Below, one piece after another: positions 17,200 through 25,997 of a stretch of 64,000 nucleotides of DNA (position 1 is its first letter; every line of letters begins with the position of its first letter). The DNA lies in the NCBI RefSeq assembly GCF_019024285.1, contig NZ_WMKZ01000008.1, positions 24,001 to 88,000 of the forward strand. The letters are read 5' to 3'. The notes below the pieces were generated by a model that worked only from the letters and a program-made list of their open reading frames with translations, did not search any database and was not told the DNA's origin. Position numbers and translations under genes: made by a program. The stretch comes from Alkalihalobacterium elongatum. Lineage in GTDB: Bacteria; Bacillota; Bacilli; Bacillales; Bacillaceae_F.

Positions 17200-17884
17200 C
17201 AGAAAAAGGGATATACAAGTATTGTTAGTTGAAGATGACCCGATGGTTCAAGAAGTCAATCGAATGTTTATTGAGAAAGTCGATGGCTTTTCTGTTGTTG
17301 GTGTGGCTTCATCTGGAGAACTCGGTAAGCAACAAGTTGAAAAACTTAAACCAGATTTAGTCTTATTAGATGTTTATATGCCAGGAATAGATGGTGTAGA
17401 ATTGATTAAACAACTTCGTGAGGAACTAGTTGATGTTGATATAATTGCAGTTACAGCAGCAAATGATACAACAACAGTTAAGACACTATTACGATATGGG
17501 GTTGTAGATTATGTAGTGAAACCTTTTACCTTTGAAAGATTGGAAAAAGCACTTAACCAATATAAGAACACGTATAGACGATTAAATCATATTGAAAAAG
17601 TTTCCCAGGAAAAGTTAGACCGTATTATTATTCAACAGGATTATGAGAAACCAGACGTTACATTACCTAAAGGTTTACACGCACATACCTTAAGTCAAAT
17701 CAACGATTACCTTAAGGGCATGAAAACTGCTAAATCGGCTGAAGAAATAGGTAGCGATGTTGGACTAGCTCGTGTAACGGTACGACGCTATTTAAATTAT
17801 TTAGAATCCATTGGCCAAGTTGAAATGGAATTAACTTATGGCACAATTGGTCGACCTATTCAGTTATATCGTCTAAAACAATAG
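17192..17884 (+). CDS. dctR: Response regulator, CitB/DcuR class (DctR-like)
   Basis: 230 residues. The receiver domain has the acidic pair EDD at 14-16, phospho-acceptor Asp60 in LVLLDVYMPG, and a conserved Lys in YVVKPF. A C-terminal winged-helix DNA-binding region includes SAEEIGSDVGLARVTVRRYL. ATG 17192 is chosen over 17186 because the run AAGGGGGG then has proper spacing. It overlaps the kinase gene by 8 bases, so expression is coupled. Its probable targets are the transporter promoters at about 19120 and 23150, which share a 17-bp motif. Confidence 0.9.
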   Translation: MRDRKRDIQVLLVEDDPMVQEVNRMFIEKVDGFSVVGVASSGELGKQQVEKLKPDLVLLDVYMPGIDGVELIKQLREELVDVDIIAVTAANDTTTVKTLLRYGVVDYVVKPFTFERLEKALNQYKNTYRRLNHIEKVSQEKLDRIIIQQDYEKPDVTLPKGLHAHTLSQINDYLKGMKTAKSAEEIGSDVGLARVTVRRYLNYLESIGQVEMELTYGTIGRPIQLYRLKQ

Positions 17885-17893
17885 GAGGAAATT

Positions 17894-18949
17894 ATGAGAG
17901 GTTTAATAACGATCTTTTCTTTCCTATTAATAGGAGTATTGACTGCTTTTTATATTGGGTTTGGACTTCAAGAGTCGCGTGAACCACGAGCAATTGATAT
18001 GGAATTAGAAGGTTTAAATGAAAAGTATTTATTGCGGTTTAGCCACGTAGTTGCTGAAAATACACCTAAAGGAATAGCGGCTTCAATGTTTGCTCAATTA
18101 GTAAGAGAAAAAACGGATGGTTGGGTCGAAGTGCAAGTATTCCCTAATGCAATCCTATATGAGGCACAAGACGAATTCGATGCACTAATGAGTAATGATA
18201 TTCACATTATTGCACCTGCACTTTCAGAAGTAACTGTTCTAGACCCAAGATGGCTCGTAATGGATTTACCATATGTGTTTCAAGATGAGCAAATGGTAGA
18301 GACAGCTTTCAATGGAAAAATTGGTGAGCTTCTATTTGAAAGTATTGAAGAATATGGCTTACACGGTATAGCGTACTGGGATAATAGCTTTAAACAATTT
18401 ACCAATAATGTTAGACCTGTGGTCGTCCCAGAAGATATTGAAGGACTTACCGTTCGTGTTATGCCAAGTGATGCATTGATTGATACATACCGAGCTCTTG
18501 GTGCTTGGACACGTCTTTTTCCGTTTAATGAGGTTTACGATGTGCTTAGCACTGGAATAATTGATGGAACCGAAAATACGTTGTCTAATATTTATTCAAA
18601 AGGGTTTTATCGACAGCAAAAATACATGACGTTAAGTAATCATAATTACTTAGGGTACGCGGTATTTATGAATAGAGATTACTGGGATAGTATTCCAGTT
18701 GATTATCAAAATAGCATTATTGAGGCGATGGATGAGGTTACTTTATGGTTACGTGACCACTCAAAAGTAATTAATGAAGAAATGCTAAATCGAATTAAAA
18801 ACAGTGGCCAAGTAGAAATACACTACCAAACAGAGGCCGAGAGAAGTTTATGGAAGCAATCTTTTAAGCCAATATATGAAAAGTATGGCCGAATTATTGG
18901 CGAGGAATTAATGAAAGAAGTAATAAAATTACAAGAAGCTACCCCCTAA
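17894..18949 (+). CDS. dctB: TRAP receptor of the DctP family, membrane-anchored, probable co-sensor (DctB-like)
   Basis: 351 residues. An uncleaved signal/anchor helix at about 2-22 lacks a lipobox. The DctP fold follows, with family segments RFSHVVAENTPKGIAASMFA, WLVMDLPYVFQDE, the ligand arginine region GLTVRVMPSDALIDTYRALGA and GIIDGTENTLSNIYSKGFY. Family DctP proteins bind C4-dicarboxylates for TRAP transporters. Here no DctQ/DctM genes adjoin it, and it closes the two-component operon 9 bases after dctR (AGGAGG). In B. subtilis the DctB protein of the same family acts with DctS as a sensor, so a sensing role is the best inference. Confidence 0.85.
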   Translation: MRGLITIFSFLLIGVLTAFYIGFGLQESREPRAIDMELEGLNEKYLLRFSHVVAENTPKGIAASMFAQLVREKTDGWVEVQVFPNAILYEAQDEFDALMSNDIHIIAPALSEVTVLDPRWLVMDLPYVFQDEQMVETAFNGKIGELLFESIEEYGLHGIAYWDNSFKQFTNNVRPVVVPEDIEGLTVRVMPSDALIDTYRALGAWTRLFPFNEVYDVLSTGIIDGTENTLSNIYSKGFYRQQKYMTLSNHNYLGYAVFMNRDYWDSIPVDYQNSIIEAMDEVTLWLRDHSKVINEEMLNRIKNSGQVEIHYQTEAERSLWKQSFKPIYEKYGRIIGEELMKEVIKLQEATP

Positions 18950-18952
18950 GAC

Positions 18953-18984
18953 AGAGGCTGATATTTATATCAGCCTCTTTTTTT
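18953..18984 (+). terminator. Terminator of the dctS-dctR-dctB operon
   Basis: AGAGGCTGATA and TATCAGCCTCT pair perfectly around TTTA, followed by a T run; 4 bases after the stop. Confidence 0.95.
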
Positions 18985-19083
18985 CTTAAGCTCTTTAGTA
19001 AAGAATGTTAATTTGCAACAGATTTTTTATTAGTATGTCACATTTTCTAGCTTTAAAGTAAGCGTTTTTCAAGAAAATGTAAA

Positions 19084-19100
19084 GACCAAAAAGAACAAAA
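19084..19100 (+). promoter_or_regulatory. 17-bp motif shared with the DASS transporter promoter (candidate DctR operator), copy 1
   Basis: GACCAAAAAGAACAAAA is identical to 23099-23115. It begins 59 bases upstream of the TATACT -10 here and 61 bases upstream of the TATACT -10 there. Its binder is inferred to be the response regulator encoded just upstream. Confidence 0.65.
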
Positions 19101-19119
19101 TGATCATTATGTTTTAATT

Positions 19120-19148
19120 ATGACATACTTTTGAAAGCGTTTTATACT
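19120..19148 (+). promoter_or_regulatory. SigA promoter of the TAXI-TRAP operon, overlapped by a cre-like box
   Basis: ATGACA (19120-19125), 17-base spacer, TATACT (19143-19148). TGAAAGCGTTTTAT (19132-19145) overlaps the spacer and -10 and matches 12 of 14 cre positions, so CcpA could repress here. Confidence 0.6.
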
Positions 19149-19191
19149 TTGAATAGTTAGAAAATAAGATATGAAAATAGGGGGAGAAGAT

Positions 19192-20250
19192 ATGAGAAAA
19201 TTTTTAAAGCGTTCTATGTTAACTGCAGTAGCAAGCTTTAGTCTAGTGTTTGCAGCAGCTTGTGGAAGTGACTCAAGTAGTGCGCCGGTAAATGATGGAG
19301 GTCAAGGAGATACACCAGAAGAAACAGAAGTAAATTATGCAGAGCGTCCATCAACAGTTGTAATTGGAACAGCATCTCAAGGTGGAACTTACTTCATCTA
19401 TGGTGGAGGTTTAGCAACACTATTAGAGCGTGAGTTTGGAATTACAGCTAATGTAGAAGTTACTGGTGGACCAGTTCATAATATGCAATTAGTCGATGGA
19501 AAACAGCAGGATATTGGGATGATTACTCTTGGTCCAGGCTATGAGGGTTACTACGGTACAGGAGATTGGACAGATGGAAAGCAATTAACAGATATACGTG
19601 TAGCATTTCCTATGTATACTACACCTTTTCACTGGTGGTCTCTTAAGAGTAGTGGTGTAGAGACTTTAGAGGATATGAATGGTAAACGAGTAGGCGTTGG
19701 TCCTTCAGGTGGTACTTCAGGAACATATCTACCATTAATTCACGAAGCTCTTGGACTTGAAGTAACATCTGTTCAAGCTGGAGCAAGTGATATGACAAGT
19801 CAGCAAATGGATGGTCAATTAGATGTTATCGGTTTTGCAGCGGGTATTCCAATTTCTGCAGTATCAGAAGTTGAAGCACAACGTGATTTAAACTTCTTTG
19901 GAATTGGTGGGGAGCAGCGTGACTTAGTTATTGAAAAATACCCGTTCTTTTATCCATTTACAATTCCTGCAGGAACATACAACCAATTGGACGAGGACCT
20001 AGAGACAATTGCTCAATTTAATTTTGGAATCGTTCATAAAGAAATGGATCCAGAATTCGTTTATGAGTTTGTAAAAGCATATCATGAGAACCAAGATCTA
20101 TTAAAAACTACACACTCTTCTGCAGAAGAAGCTGTAGCTGAAGCAATCCTTTTCAACGATTCACTTCCATTACACCCTGGTGCAATTCGTTACTATGAAG
20201 AGATTGGAATTGATCTTCCAGAAGGAGTATATCCTCCAGAATATAAATAG
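19192..20250 (+). CDS. TAXI-family TRAP transporter solute-binding lipoprotein
   Basis: 352 residues from ATG 19192, which has GGGGGAGAAG upstream; ATG 19171 has no ribosome site and would break the signal peptide. The lipoprotein signal ends VFAAACGSDSS. The TAXI fold shows VVIGTASQGGTYFIYGGGLA near the start and GKRVGVGPSGGTSGTY in the middle. TAXI receptors feed substrate (dicarboxylates, glutamate or others) to a fused TRAP permease, encoded by the next gene. The presence of DctSR-like regulators favours a dicarboxylate, but the substrate is not proven. Confidence 0.93.
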   Translation: MRKFLKRSMLTAVASFSLVFAAACGSDSSSAPVNDGGQGDTPEETEVNYAERPSTVVIGTASQGGTYFIYGGGLATLLEREFGITANVEVTGGPVHNMQLVDGKQQDIGMITLGPGYEGYYGTGDWTDGKQLTDIRVAFPMYTTPFHWWSLKSSGVETLEDMNGKRVGVGPSGGTSGTYLPLIHEALGLEVTSVQAGASDMTSQQMDGQLDVIGFAAGIPISAVSEVEAQRDLNFFGIGGEQRDLVIEKYPFFYPFTIPAGTYNQLDEDLETIAQFNFGIVHKEMDPEFVYEFVKAYHENQDLLKTTHSSAEEAVAEAILFNDSLPLHPGAIRYYEEIGIDLPEGVYPPEYK

Positions 20251-20287
20251 AGAGATAGAAGGCTAATAGTAAATCGTATTTTAGAAG

Positions 20288-20315
20288 TGAGGCTGACACT
20301 GTGACGTCAGCCTCA
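20288..20315 (+). terminator. Intercistronic hairpin between TAXI receptor and permease genes
   Basis: TGAGGCTGAC and GTCAGCCTCA pair perfectly around ACTGTGAC. There is no T-tract after it, so it more likely protects the upstream mRNA end or partly terminates, giving more receptor than permease. Confidence 0.6.
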
Positions 20316-20331
20316 ATATATAAATAATAGA

Positions 20332-20374
20332 TATTCAAAAGGAGATCTCATTTTGTGAGGTAATCTTTTGAATA
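20332..20374 (+). other. Second intercistronic hairpin
   Basis: TATTCAAAAG (20332-20341) and CTTTTGAATA (20365-20374) pair perfectly, with inner CTCA/TGAG pairing. It lies between the first hairpin and the permease ribosome site. Confidence 0.6.
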
Positions 20375-20446
20375 CCGTTTATACGAAAATATCCCCAATA
20401 AGGATGCTCTTATTTAGGTAGAAAAATAAATTAGGAGGGCTAAAGT

Positions 20447-22414
20447 ATGAGTAAGGAACTCAAAGACTTAAACCAAAAAGCACAAGCAGTAGTCAGCGAT
20501 GAAAAAGCAAAAGAGCTTGAAGAAGCTGTAGAAGGTGCGTTACATCATAGAGAATTATCGGGTTGGCTTAAGTATACGTTTATGACAATAGCTATCGCTG
20601 GTGCAATCTTTCATCTTTATGTACTAAATTTACACCCGATTGAACCTTGGGTTTTCAGAAGTATTCACTTAGCATTAGGAGCAATACTAGGATTTATTTT
20701 ATTTAAAAGTTGGAGAACTAGTAAAAAAGTTAATATTTTCGATTGGTTATTAATTGCAGCAACGATTTATGTAACTTTCTATATTTATACGAATGTTTCA
20801 GCATTACTATTTCGTTTTGGTGTAATGCCCCAAACGCAGGATACAATTGTAGCTGTATTAGGTTTAATCATTGTTTTAGAGTTAACTAGACGTACAAGTG
20901 GTTGGACCCTTCCTATATTAGCAGGTGTTTTTATTTTATATGTATTTGCTGGACCATGGTTACCAGGAATTTTAAATCATAATGGTTATAGCTTTGGGCG
21001 TTTTGTGACGTATATTTTTGGTATGGATGGAGTATTCGGTGTTACTCTTGATGTTTCATCAAAGTATATTTTACTATTTATTATTTTTGGTGCTTTTCTT
21101 CAAATGTCTGGGGTTGGAAAGTATTTCATTGATTTCTCTTTCTCATTAGCAGGTGGGATGCGTGGAGGACCTGCGAAAGTGTCAGTAATTTCAAGTGGTT
21201 TAATGGGCATGATGAATGGAACTTCGGCAGGAAATGCTGTTGCAACAGGTTCATTAACAATACCATTAATGAGACGTGTAGGATATTCGGGGCGATTTGC
21301 TGCTGCAACTGAAGCTACTGCATCAGCAGGTGGACAAATTATGATCCCAATAATGGGTGCAGGTGCTTTTATTATGGCTGAGGTAACTGGGATCCCTTAT
21401 TCCGAAATTATAATTGCAGCAACAATTCCAGCTCTTTTATACTTCTTATCAGTCTATTTTATGGTTGATTTTCAAGCTTTAAAAAGTGGAATGAAAGGAT
21501 TATCTCGTAAAGAGTTACCTTCATTGAAAGGAATACTAAAGCAAGCCTATTTGTTTATTCCAATCATCTTATTAATTGGGGCTTTGTTAGCAGGATATTC
21601 TGTCATTCGGTCAGGTACGGTTGCTATTTTTGCTTGCTTTATTGTAAGTTGGATTCATCCTTCAACTCGCATGGGATTAAAGAAGGTATTACAGGCTCTT
21701 GAACTTGGTATGAAAAATACTATTCAATTACTAGCTGTTTGTGCATGTGCAGGAATCATTGTTGGTGTTATTGCATTAACAGGTGTTGGTCTACGTTTTA
21801 GTTCAATGTTATTAGGAATTGCAGATAACAATATGTTTTTAGCTTTACTTTTCGCAATGGGTATTTCTATTTTGTTAGGAATGGGTATGCCAACAACTGC
21901 AGCATATGCTGTAGCAGCATCAGTTGTTGCACCAGGTTTAATTCAAATTGGGATTGAGCCGATCTTTGCCCATATGTTTGTATTCTATTATGCTGTTATG
22001 TCTGCCATAACACCACCAGTCGCATTAGCTGCTTATGCTGCAGCAGGTGTGGCAGGAACTGATCCATTTAAAACAGGTGTAACGGCATTTAAATTAGGAA
22101 TCGCAGCGTTTATTGTTCCATTTATGTTTATTTACAGTCCGCAACTTCTTATGGAAGGTACGGGTGGAAGTATTGCTGTAGCATGTCTTACAGCAGCAGT
22201 TGGTATTTACCTATTGTCAGCAGCTGTTCAAGGTTGGTTTGCGAAGAGAAGTGCAAATGTTTTTGTACGCGTATTATTGATAGGAGCTTCATTGTGTCTT
22301 ATTAATGCAAACTGGATGATGGATATAGTCGCATTAGGTGTAATTATCGCAGCAATTTTAGTTCAAAAAATGCGTGCACCTGACGAGCCCGTATTGAGTC
22401 AAAAAATTGGATAA
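20447..22414 (+). CDS. TRAP transporter permease, fused 4TM/12TM type
   Basis: 655 residues with about 16-18 hydrophobic helices. The small (DctQ-like) and large (DctM-like) subunits are fused, as is usual for TAXI systems. Family segments include SGLMGMMNGTSAGNAVATG, EATASAGGQIMIPIMGAGAF and GMGMPTTAAYAVAASVVAP. A 40-residue charged N-terminus precedes the first helix. It imports the ligand delivered by the upstream lipoprotein using an ion gradient, probably sodium. AGGAGGGCTAAAGT leads the ATG. A terminator follows the stop. Confidence 0.95.
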   Translation: MSKELKDLNQKAQAVVSDEKAKELEEAVEGALHHRELSGWLKYTFMTIAIAGAIFHLYVLNLHPIEPWVFRSIHLALGAILGFILFKSWRTSKKVNIFDWLLIAATIYVTFYIYTNVSALLFRFGVMPQTQDTIVAVLGLIIVLELTRRTSGWTLPILAGVFILYVFAGPWLPGILNHNGYSFGRFVTYIFGMDGVFGVTLDVSSKYILLFIIFGAFLQMSGVGKYFIDFSFSLAGGMRGGPAKVSVISSGLMGMMNGTSAGNAVATGSLTIPLMRRVGYSGRFAAATEATASAGGQIMIPIMGAGAFIMAEVTGIPYSEIIIAATIPALLYFLSVYFMVDFQALKSGMKGLSRKELPSLKGILKQAYLFIPIILLIGALLAGYSVIRSGTVAIFACFIVSWIHPSTRMGLKKVLQALELGMKNTIQLLAVCACAGIIVGVIALTGVGLRFSSMLLGIADNNMFLALLFAMGISILLGMGMPTTAAYAVAASVVAPGLIQIGIEPIFAHMFVFYYAVMSAITPPVALAAYAAAGVAGTDPFKTGVTAFKLGIAAFIVPFMFIYSPQLLMEGTGGSIAVACLTAAVGIYLLSAAVQGWFAKRSANVFVRVLLIGASLCLINANWMMDIVALGVIIAAILVQKMRAPDEPVLSQKIG

Positions 22415-22421
22415 CGGAAGC

Positions 22422-22455
22422 AAAAGAGGCTGAATAACTTATACAGCCTCTTTTA
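22422..22455 (+). terminator. Terminator of the TAXI-TRAP operon
   Basis: AAAAGAGGCTG and CAGCCTCTTTT pair perfectly around an 11-base loop, 7 bases after the stop. Confidence 0.85.
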
Positions 22456-22539
22456 TTTATTAATGTTTAAACATTTTGTTGATAGACGTTAATTATATAA
22501 CCTTCTTTTCTTTTAATAAAAATATAGTATATAATTTAC

Positions 22540-22568
22540 TTGAAAATTATGAAAATAATAACTATTAT
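22540..22568 (+). promoter_or_regulatory. SigA promoter of the thioesterase gene
   Basis: TTGAAA (22540-22545), 17-base spacer, TATTAT (22563-22568), 50 bases upstream of the start codon. Confidence 0.6.
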
Positions 22569-22617
22569 TGACTATAAAGTAAAAAACTAAATGATTAGTA
22601 AAAGAAGGAGGCTTTTT

Positions 22618-23061
22618 ATGTTAGAAAATTTTCGTTTTTCTTTTCCAATTAGAGTTAGGTATTCTGAAATAGATGGTCAAAAAATAGTGTTTAATGCCCA
22701 CTATTCAACTTATATTGATGTGGCATCTACTGAATATTTTCGTGAAGTGATTGGCCCAAATTGGATTGAATTAGCGGAAACAAATATTTTTGATCTCGTC
22801 GTAGCTAAGATGACACTAGAATACCATCAACCTGCGAGATTAGATGATGTTATCAATGTTTATTGTCGTATTAAAAAGCTAGCGAGATCGAGTATTACTT
22901 GTGCTTATGTGATAACGCGAGAAGGAACGAACGAAATACTAGTAACGGCTGAATCGATTCAAGTTTCATATAACGGTGAAACGAAGAAATCTCAACCAGT
23001 CCCTAGTGATATTGCAAAGAAAATAAAAGCGTATGAAGGTAATAATATAGAAGCGAGTTAG
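22618..23061 (+). CDS. Acyl-CoA thioesterase, 4HBT/YbgC-like hotdog family
   Basis: 147 residues of a single hotdog domain. The family start is visible as IRVRYSEIDGQKIVFNAHYSTYID, with the catalytic Asp of the 4HBT class in the SEID segment and Asn/His next to it. Family members hydrolyse acyl-CoA thioesters in the cytoplasm; the acyl group cannot be told. ATG 22618 is set by GAAGGAGG, seven bases upstream, rejecting ATG 22591. It lies between two dicarboxylate transporters but has its own promoter and terminator, so a link to them is only positional. Confidence 0.85.
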   Translation: MLENFRFSFPIRVRYSEIDGQKIVFNAHYSTYIDVASTEYFREVIGPNWIELAETNIFDLVVAKMTLEYHQPARLDDVINVYCRIKKLARSSITCAYVITREGTNEILVTAESIQVSYNGETKKSQPVPSDIAKKIKAYEGNNIEAS

Positions 23062-23096
23062 AAAGGAAGACATTTTAAGTCTTCCTTTCTTTTTTT
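23060..23096 (+). terminator. Terminator after the thioesterase gene
   Basis: AGAAAGGAAGAC and GTCTTCCTTTCT form a 12-bp perfect stem around ATTTTAA, followed by T6. Confidence 0.95.
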
Positions 23097-23098
23097 AT

Positions 23099-23115
23099 GA
23101 CCAAAAAGAACAAAA
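23099..23115 (+). promoter_or_regulatory. 17-bp motif shared with the TAXI-TRAP promoter (candidate DctR operator), copy 2
   Basis: GACCAAAAAGAACAAAA, identical to 19084-19100. It starts three bases after the preceding T-tract and 61 bases upstream of a TATACT -10. Confidence 0.65.
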
Positions 23116-23148
23116 GTAGACCTTTATGTACAAAAAAACAAATAAGGA

Positions 23149-23165
23149 TGTAAGCGTTTTATACT
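23149..23165 (+). promoter_or_regulatory. cre-like box and -10 of the DASS transporter gene
   Basis: TGTAAGCGTTTTAT (23149-23162) matches 12 of 14 cre positions and overlaps TATACT (23160-23165). The -35 region is poor, consistent with need for an activator. The following bases (TTAGAATAGTAG) also resemble the other promoter (TTTGAATAGTTAG). Confidence 0.5.
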
Positions 23166-23200
23166 TAGAATAGTAGAACTATTCTTGAGGGGGAGAACCT

Positions 23201-24847
23201 ATGAACAATACATTTATTAGTAATCTATGGAATAATCTTTGGGATTCTCACAAAAAAGTTAAAAATATATTAACATTTTCATTTGCTACACAAGCCTCAC
23301 AAAAAGTTAATGAAAAAGCAGAGGTAAAAAAGGAAGAGAATAATAATAATTCCAACCCAATGTATAAAAAAACACAACTCTTAGGTTTATTATTAGGGCC
23401 AGCACTTTTTACATTTATTATGTTGTTCTTTTCACCAGAAGGTTTAACTCTAGAAGCAAGAGCTGTTCTTGCTAGTACGGTTTGGATTGCAACTTGGTGG
23501 ATTACAGAAGCGATTCCAATTCCAGCAACATCGTTATTACCAATCGTACTTTTCCCGATAACGGGAGCGCTAGATAGTGGGACAGTTACTTCATCTTATG
23601 GTAATAGTATTATCTTCCTGTTTTTAGGTGGATTTTTGATAGCACTAGCAATGGAGCGATGGGATTTACACAAACGTATTGCGTTAACGATTATTTCTAT
23701 TATTGGTACTAGTACTCAACGAATTGTACTCGGATTTATGATAGCAACGGGATTTTTATCAATGTGGATTTCTAATACTGCAACAGCAATGATGATGGTT
23801 CCAATCGGAACGGCAATCATTTTTCAAGTATCACGTAGTTTAAAAGAAAAAAATGTAGGAATCGCTAATGAAGATAAAAATTTCGGGCGTGCAATGATGT
23901 TAGGGATTGCGTATGCGGCTTCAATTGGGGGACTAGCTACATTAATAGGTACACCACCAAACATGATTTTAGCAGGTGTGGTGAATGAATTATACGGAAT
24001 TGATATTTCTTTTGCAGATTGGATGATGTTTGGGCTACCGCTATCTGTTATTTTACTTGGTCTTGCCTGGGTTTATTTAATTAAGTTTGCTTTCCCTGTA
24101 AAAATGAAAACATTACCTGGTGGAAACGAATTAATCCGTGAGCAGAAGAAAGCGTTAGGAAAAACGAGCTTTGAGGAAAAAGCTGTGTTAACCATCTTCT
24201 CATTAGCAGCATTTGCATGGATTACACGTTCATTTTTACTGGACGGCTTAATTCCAGGAATTGATGATACGATGATTGCAATTACTGCAGCGGCTGTTTT
24301 ATTCATGATACCGTCTCTAAGTAAGCGAGGTACATTCCTTTTAGATTGGGAAACAGCAAAAAAGGTTCCTTGGGGTATCCTCTTGTTATTTGGTGGAGGA
24401 CTTGCGATTGCAGCAGGGTTTAGAGAATCCGGGCTAGCAGCTTGGATAGGAAATCAATTAACAGTTGTAGAAGGAGTTCACTTTTTATTAGTAGTAACAA
24501 TTGTAACAGCGCTTGTCATGTTTTTAACTGAAATTACATCTAACACAGCATCAGCGACAATGATCTTACCTATTATGGCCTCACTTGCATTTGCAATTGG
24601 TGTACATCCATATGCATTAATGATCCCAGCTGCTATCGCAGCATCATGTGCATTTATGTTACCAGTAGCAACACCACCAAATGCAGTAGTTTTTGCATCA
24701 GGTCACCTAAAAATGGTTGATATGGCTAGAGCAGGATTTTGGATTAACATAATATCAATTATTGTCATAGTCATTGCTATATATTTCTATCTCCCAATCG
24801 TGTGGAGTATGGATTTACAGATGATCCCTGAAATTTTTAAAGGGTAA
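23201..24847 (+). CDS. Sodium:dicarboxylate symporter, DASS/SLC13 family (SdcS-like)
   Basis: 548 residues with about 12-14 membrane helices. The two family sodium/substrate loops are seen as SNTATAMMMVPIG with IGTPPNMILAG, and SNTASATMILPI with VATPPNAVVFASG. It imports succinate, fumarate or malate with sodium. The N-terminus (about 60 residues, Asn/Lys/Glu-rich) is longer than usual for the family; a later start at the internal Met near residue 53 is possible, but GAGGGGGAGA supports ATG 23201. Its promoter shares a motif with the TAXI-TRAP promoter. Confidence 0.92.
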   Translation: MNNTFISNLWNNLWDSHKKVKNILTFSFATQASQKVNEKAEVKKEENNNNSNPMYKKTQLLGLLLGPALFTFIMLFFSPEGLTLEARAVLASTVWIATWWITEAIPIPATSLLPIVLFPITGALDSGTVTSSYGNSIIFLFLGGFLIALAMERWDLHKRIALTIISIIGTSTQRIVLGFMIATGFLSMWISNTATAMMMVPIGTAIIFQVSRSLKEKNVGIANEDKNFGRAMMLGIAYAASIGGLATLIGTPPNMILAGVVNELYGIDISFADWMMFGLPLSVILLGLAWVYLIKFAFPVKMKTLPGGNELIREQKKALGKTSFEEKAVLTIFSLAAFAWITRSFLLDGLIPGIDDTMIAITAAAVLFMIPSLSKRGTFLLDWETAKKVPWGILLLFGGGLAIAAGFRESGLAAWIGNQLTVVEGVHFLLVVTIVTALVMFLTEITSNTASATMILPIMASLAFAIGVHPYALMIPAAIAASCAFMLPVATPPNAVVFASGHLKMVDMARAGFWINIISIIVIVIAIYFYLPIVWSMDLQMIPEIFKG

Positions 24848-24858
24848 GGGGTAAAAAT

Positions 24859-24905
24859 AAAGGATAACAGCAAGGTTTATAAACCTTAGTTGTTATCTTT
24901 TTTTT
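24859..24905 (+). terminator. Terminator after the DASS gene
   Basis: GATAACA and TGTTATC (24863-24869 with 24891-24897) enclose a second paired segment AAGGTTT/AAACCTT. A T run follows. Confidence 0.85.
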
Positions 24906-25203
24906 GCTCTATAATTTTATTATCCTTACTAAGGCTTTAATAGTGTATATTTTAAAAAAATGAATAATAAAATTTTAAGTTATTTAAATAAAATAGTATT
25001 GTAAAAAATGTCATTCCATACTAGTATTATATTAAAATTGTTAATCTATCGAACTTTCAAACATTTATAAATGTACAACATAATTTATAAAAAAACCTTT
25101 TCAAAATTTTTTCGGTGTGTTAAGATACACCAAGGTGAATATTTATTAGTTGTTTATACAAAAAATATACATACGATATTAAAGAAAATAGGGGGATATA
25201 AGA
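24906..25203. other. Gene-free AT-rich region upstream of the arginine transporter
   Basis: About 300 bases with no ORF worth calling. A possible weak promoter is TTTTCA-N17-TAAGAT near 25098-25126, beside a small GGTGT/ACACC hairpin. The last bases hold the ribosome site GGGGGAT before ATG 25204. I see no T-box or riboswitch. An ArgR/AhrC operator would be expected but I could not identify one with confidence. Confidence 0.4.
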
Positions 25204-25956
25204 ATGAAAAAGTTTTTTAAACTTGGCGCAACAGCATTGTTATCATTAGGTTTACTAGCGGGGTGCGGATCAGACGACAAAGAAGTACTTGTGATGGGGA
25301 CTTCAGCAGATTACCCACCTTTTGAATCGATTGACGAAGCTACAGGTGAAATTGTTGGATTTGATGTAGATTTAGCTCGCTATATTACTGAACAACTAGG
25401 TTATGAGTTTGAAGTTCAAGATATGGACTTTAATGGTCTAATTCCAGCGTTAGAAGGTGGACGAGTTGATTTTGTATTAGCGGGTATGACTCCTAGACCT
25501 GATCGCTTAGAGCGTGCAGATTTTTCGGATATTTATCATGAAGCAAATAACTTAATCGTTTCTAAAGCTGATAGTGGAATCCAAACGGTAGAAGATTTAG
25601 AAGGGAAAACTCTTGGCGTTCAACTTGGCTCTATACAAGAAGAGGAAGCTGAAGATGTTTTAGCTCCCGAAGTAGATGGGTTACAGGTTGAAAAACGTAA
25701 TCGTATTCCTGAACTTGTTCAAGAATTATTAGCTGGTCGTATTGATGCAGCGATTATCGAAGATACGGTAGCTAAAGGTTATTTAGAAAGAAATGAAGAA
25801 TTATCTTCATTTTTATTACCACACACAGAAGAAGCTGGTTCTGCCATTGCTTTTCCTAAAGGTAGTGAATTATTAGATCCGTTTAATGAAGAACTTCAAA
25901 AAATGAAAGAGAATGGTAAATTAGAAGAATTGATTTTAAAATGGTTTGACGAATAA
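25204..25956 (+). CDS. artP: Arginine ABC transporter substrate-binding lipoprotein
   Basis: 250 residues with lipobox LLAGCGSD. Family 3 amino-acid binding protein features include MGTSADYPPFES, GFDVDLARYI and FVLAGMTPRPDR with LERADFS. In B. subtilis artP-artQ-artR (yqiX-yqiY-yqiZ) follows yqiW, and the three-gene order is the same here, which supports arginine as substrate. The specificity is by synteny, not by a diagnostic residue. Confidence 0.88.
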   Translation: MKKFFKLGATALLSLGLLAGCGSDDKEVLVMGTSADYPPFESIDEATGEIVGFDVDLARYITEQLGYEFEVQDMDFNGLIPALEGGRVDFVLAGMTPRPDRLERADFSDIYHEANNLIVSKADSGIQTVEDLEGKTLGVQLGSIQEEEAEDVLAPEVDGLQVEKRNRIPELVQELLAGRIDAAIIEDTVAKGYLERNEELSSFLLPHTEEAGSAIAFPKGSELLDPFNEELQKMKENGKLEELILKWFDE

Positions 25957-25997
25957 ATAGTTAATAGAAATATACGAGAGAGGAATGAGATACGGGC

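Noticed and set aside
24906-25203. Possible T-box or riboswitch upstream of the arginine transporter
   Set aside because: No T-box sequence, specifier stem or terminator/anti-terminator pair is present.
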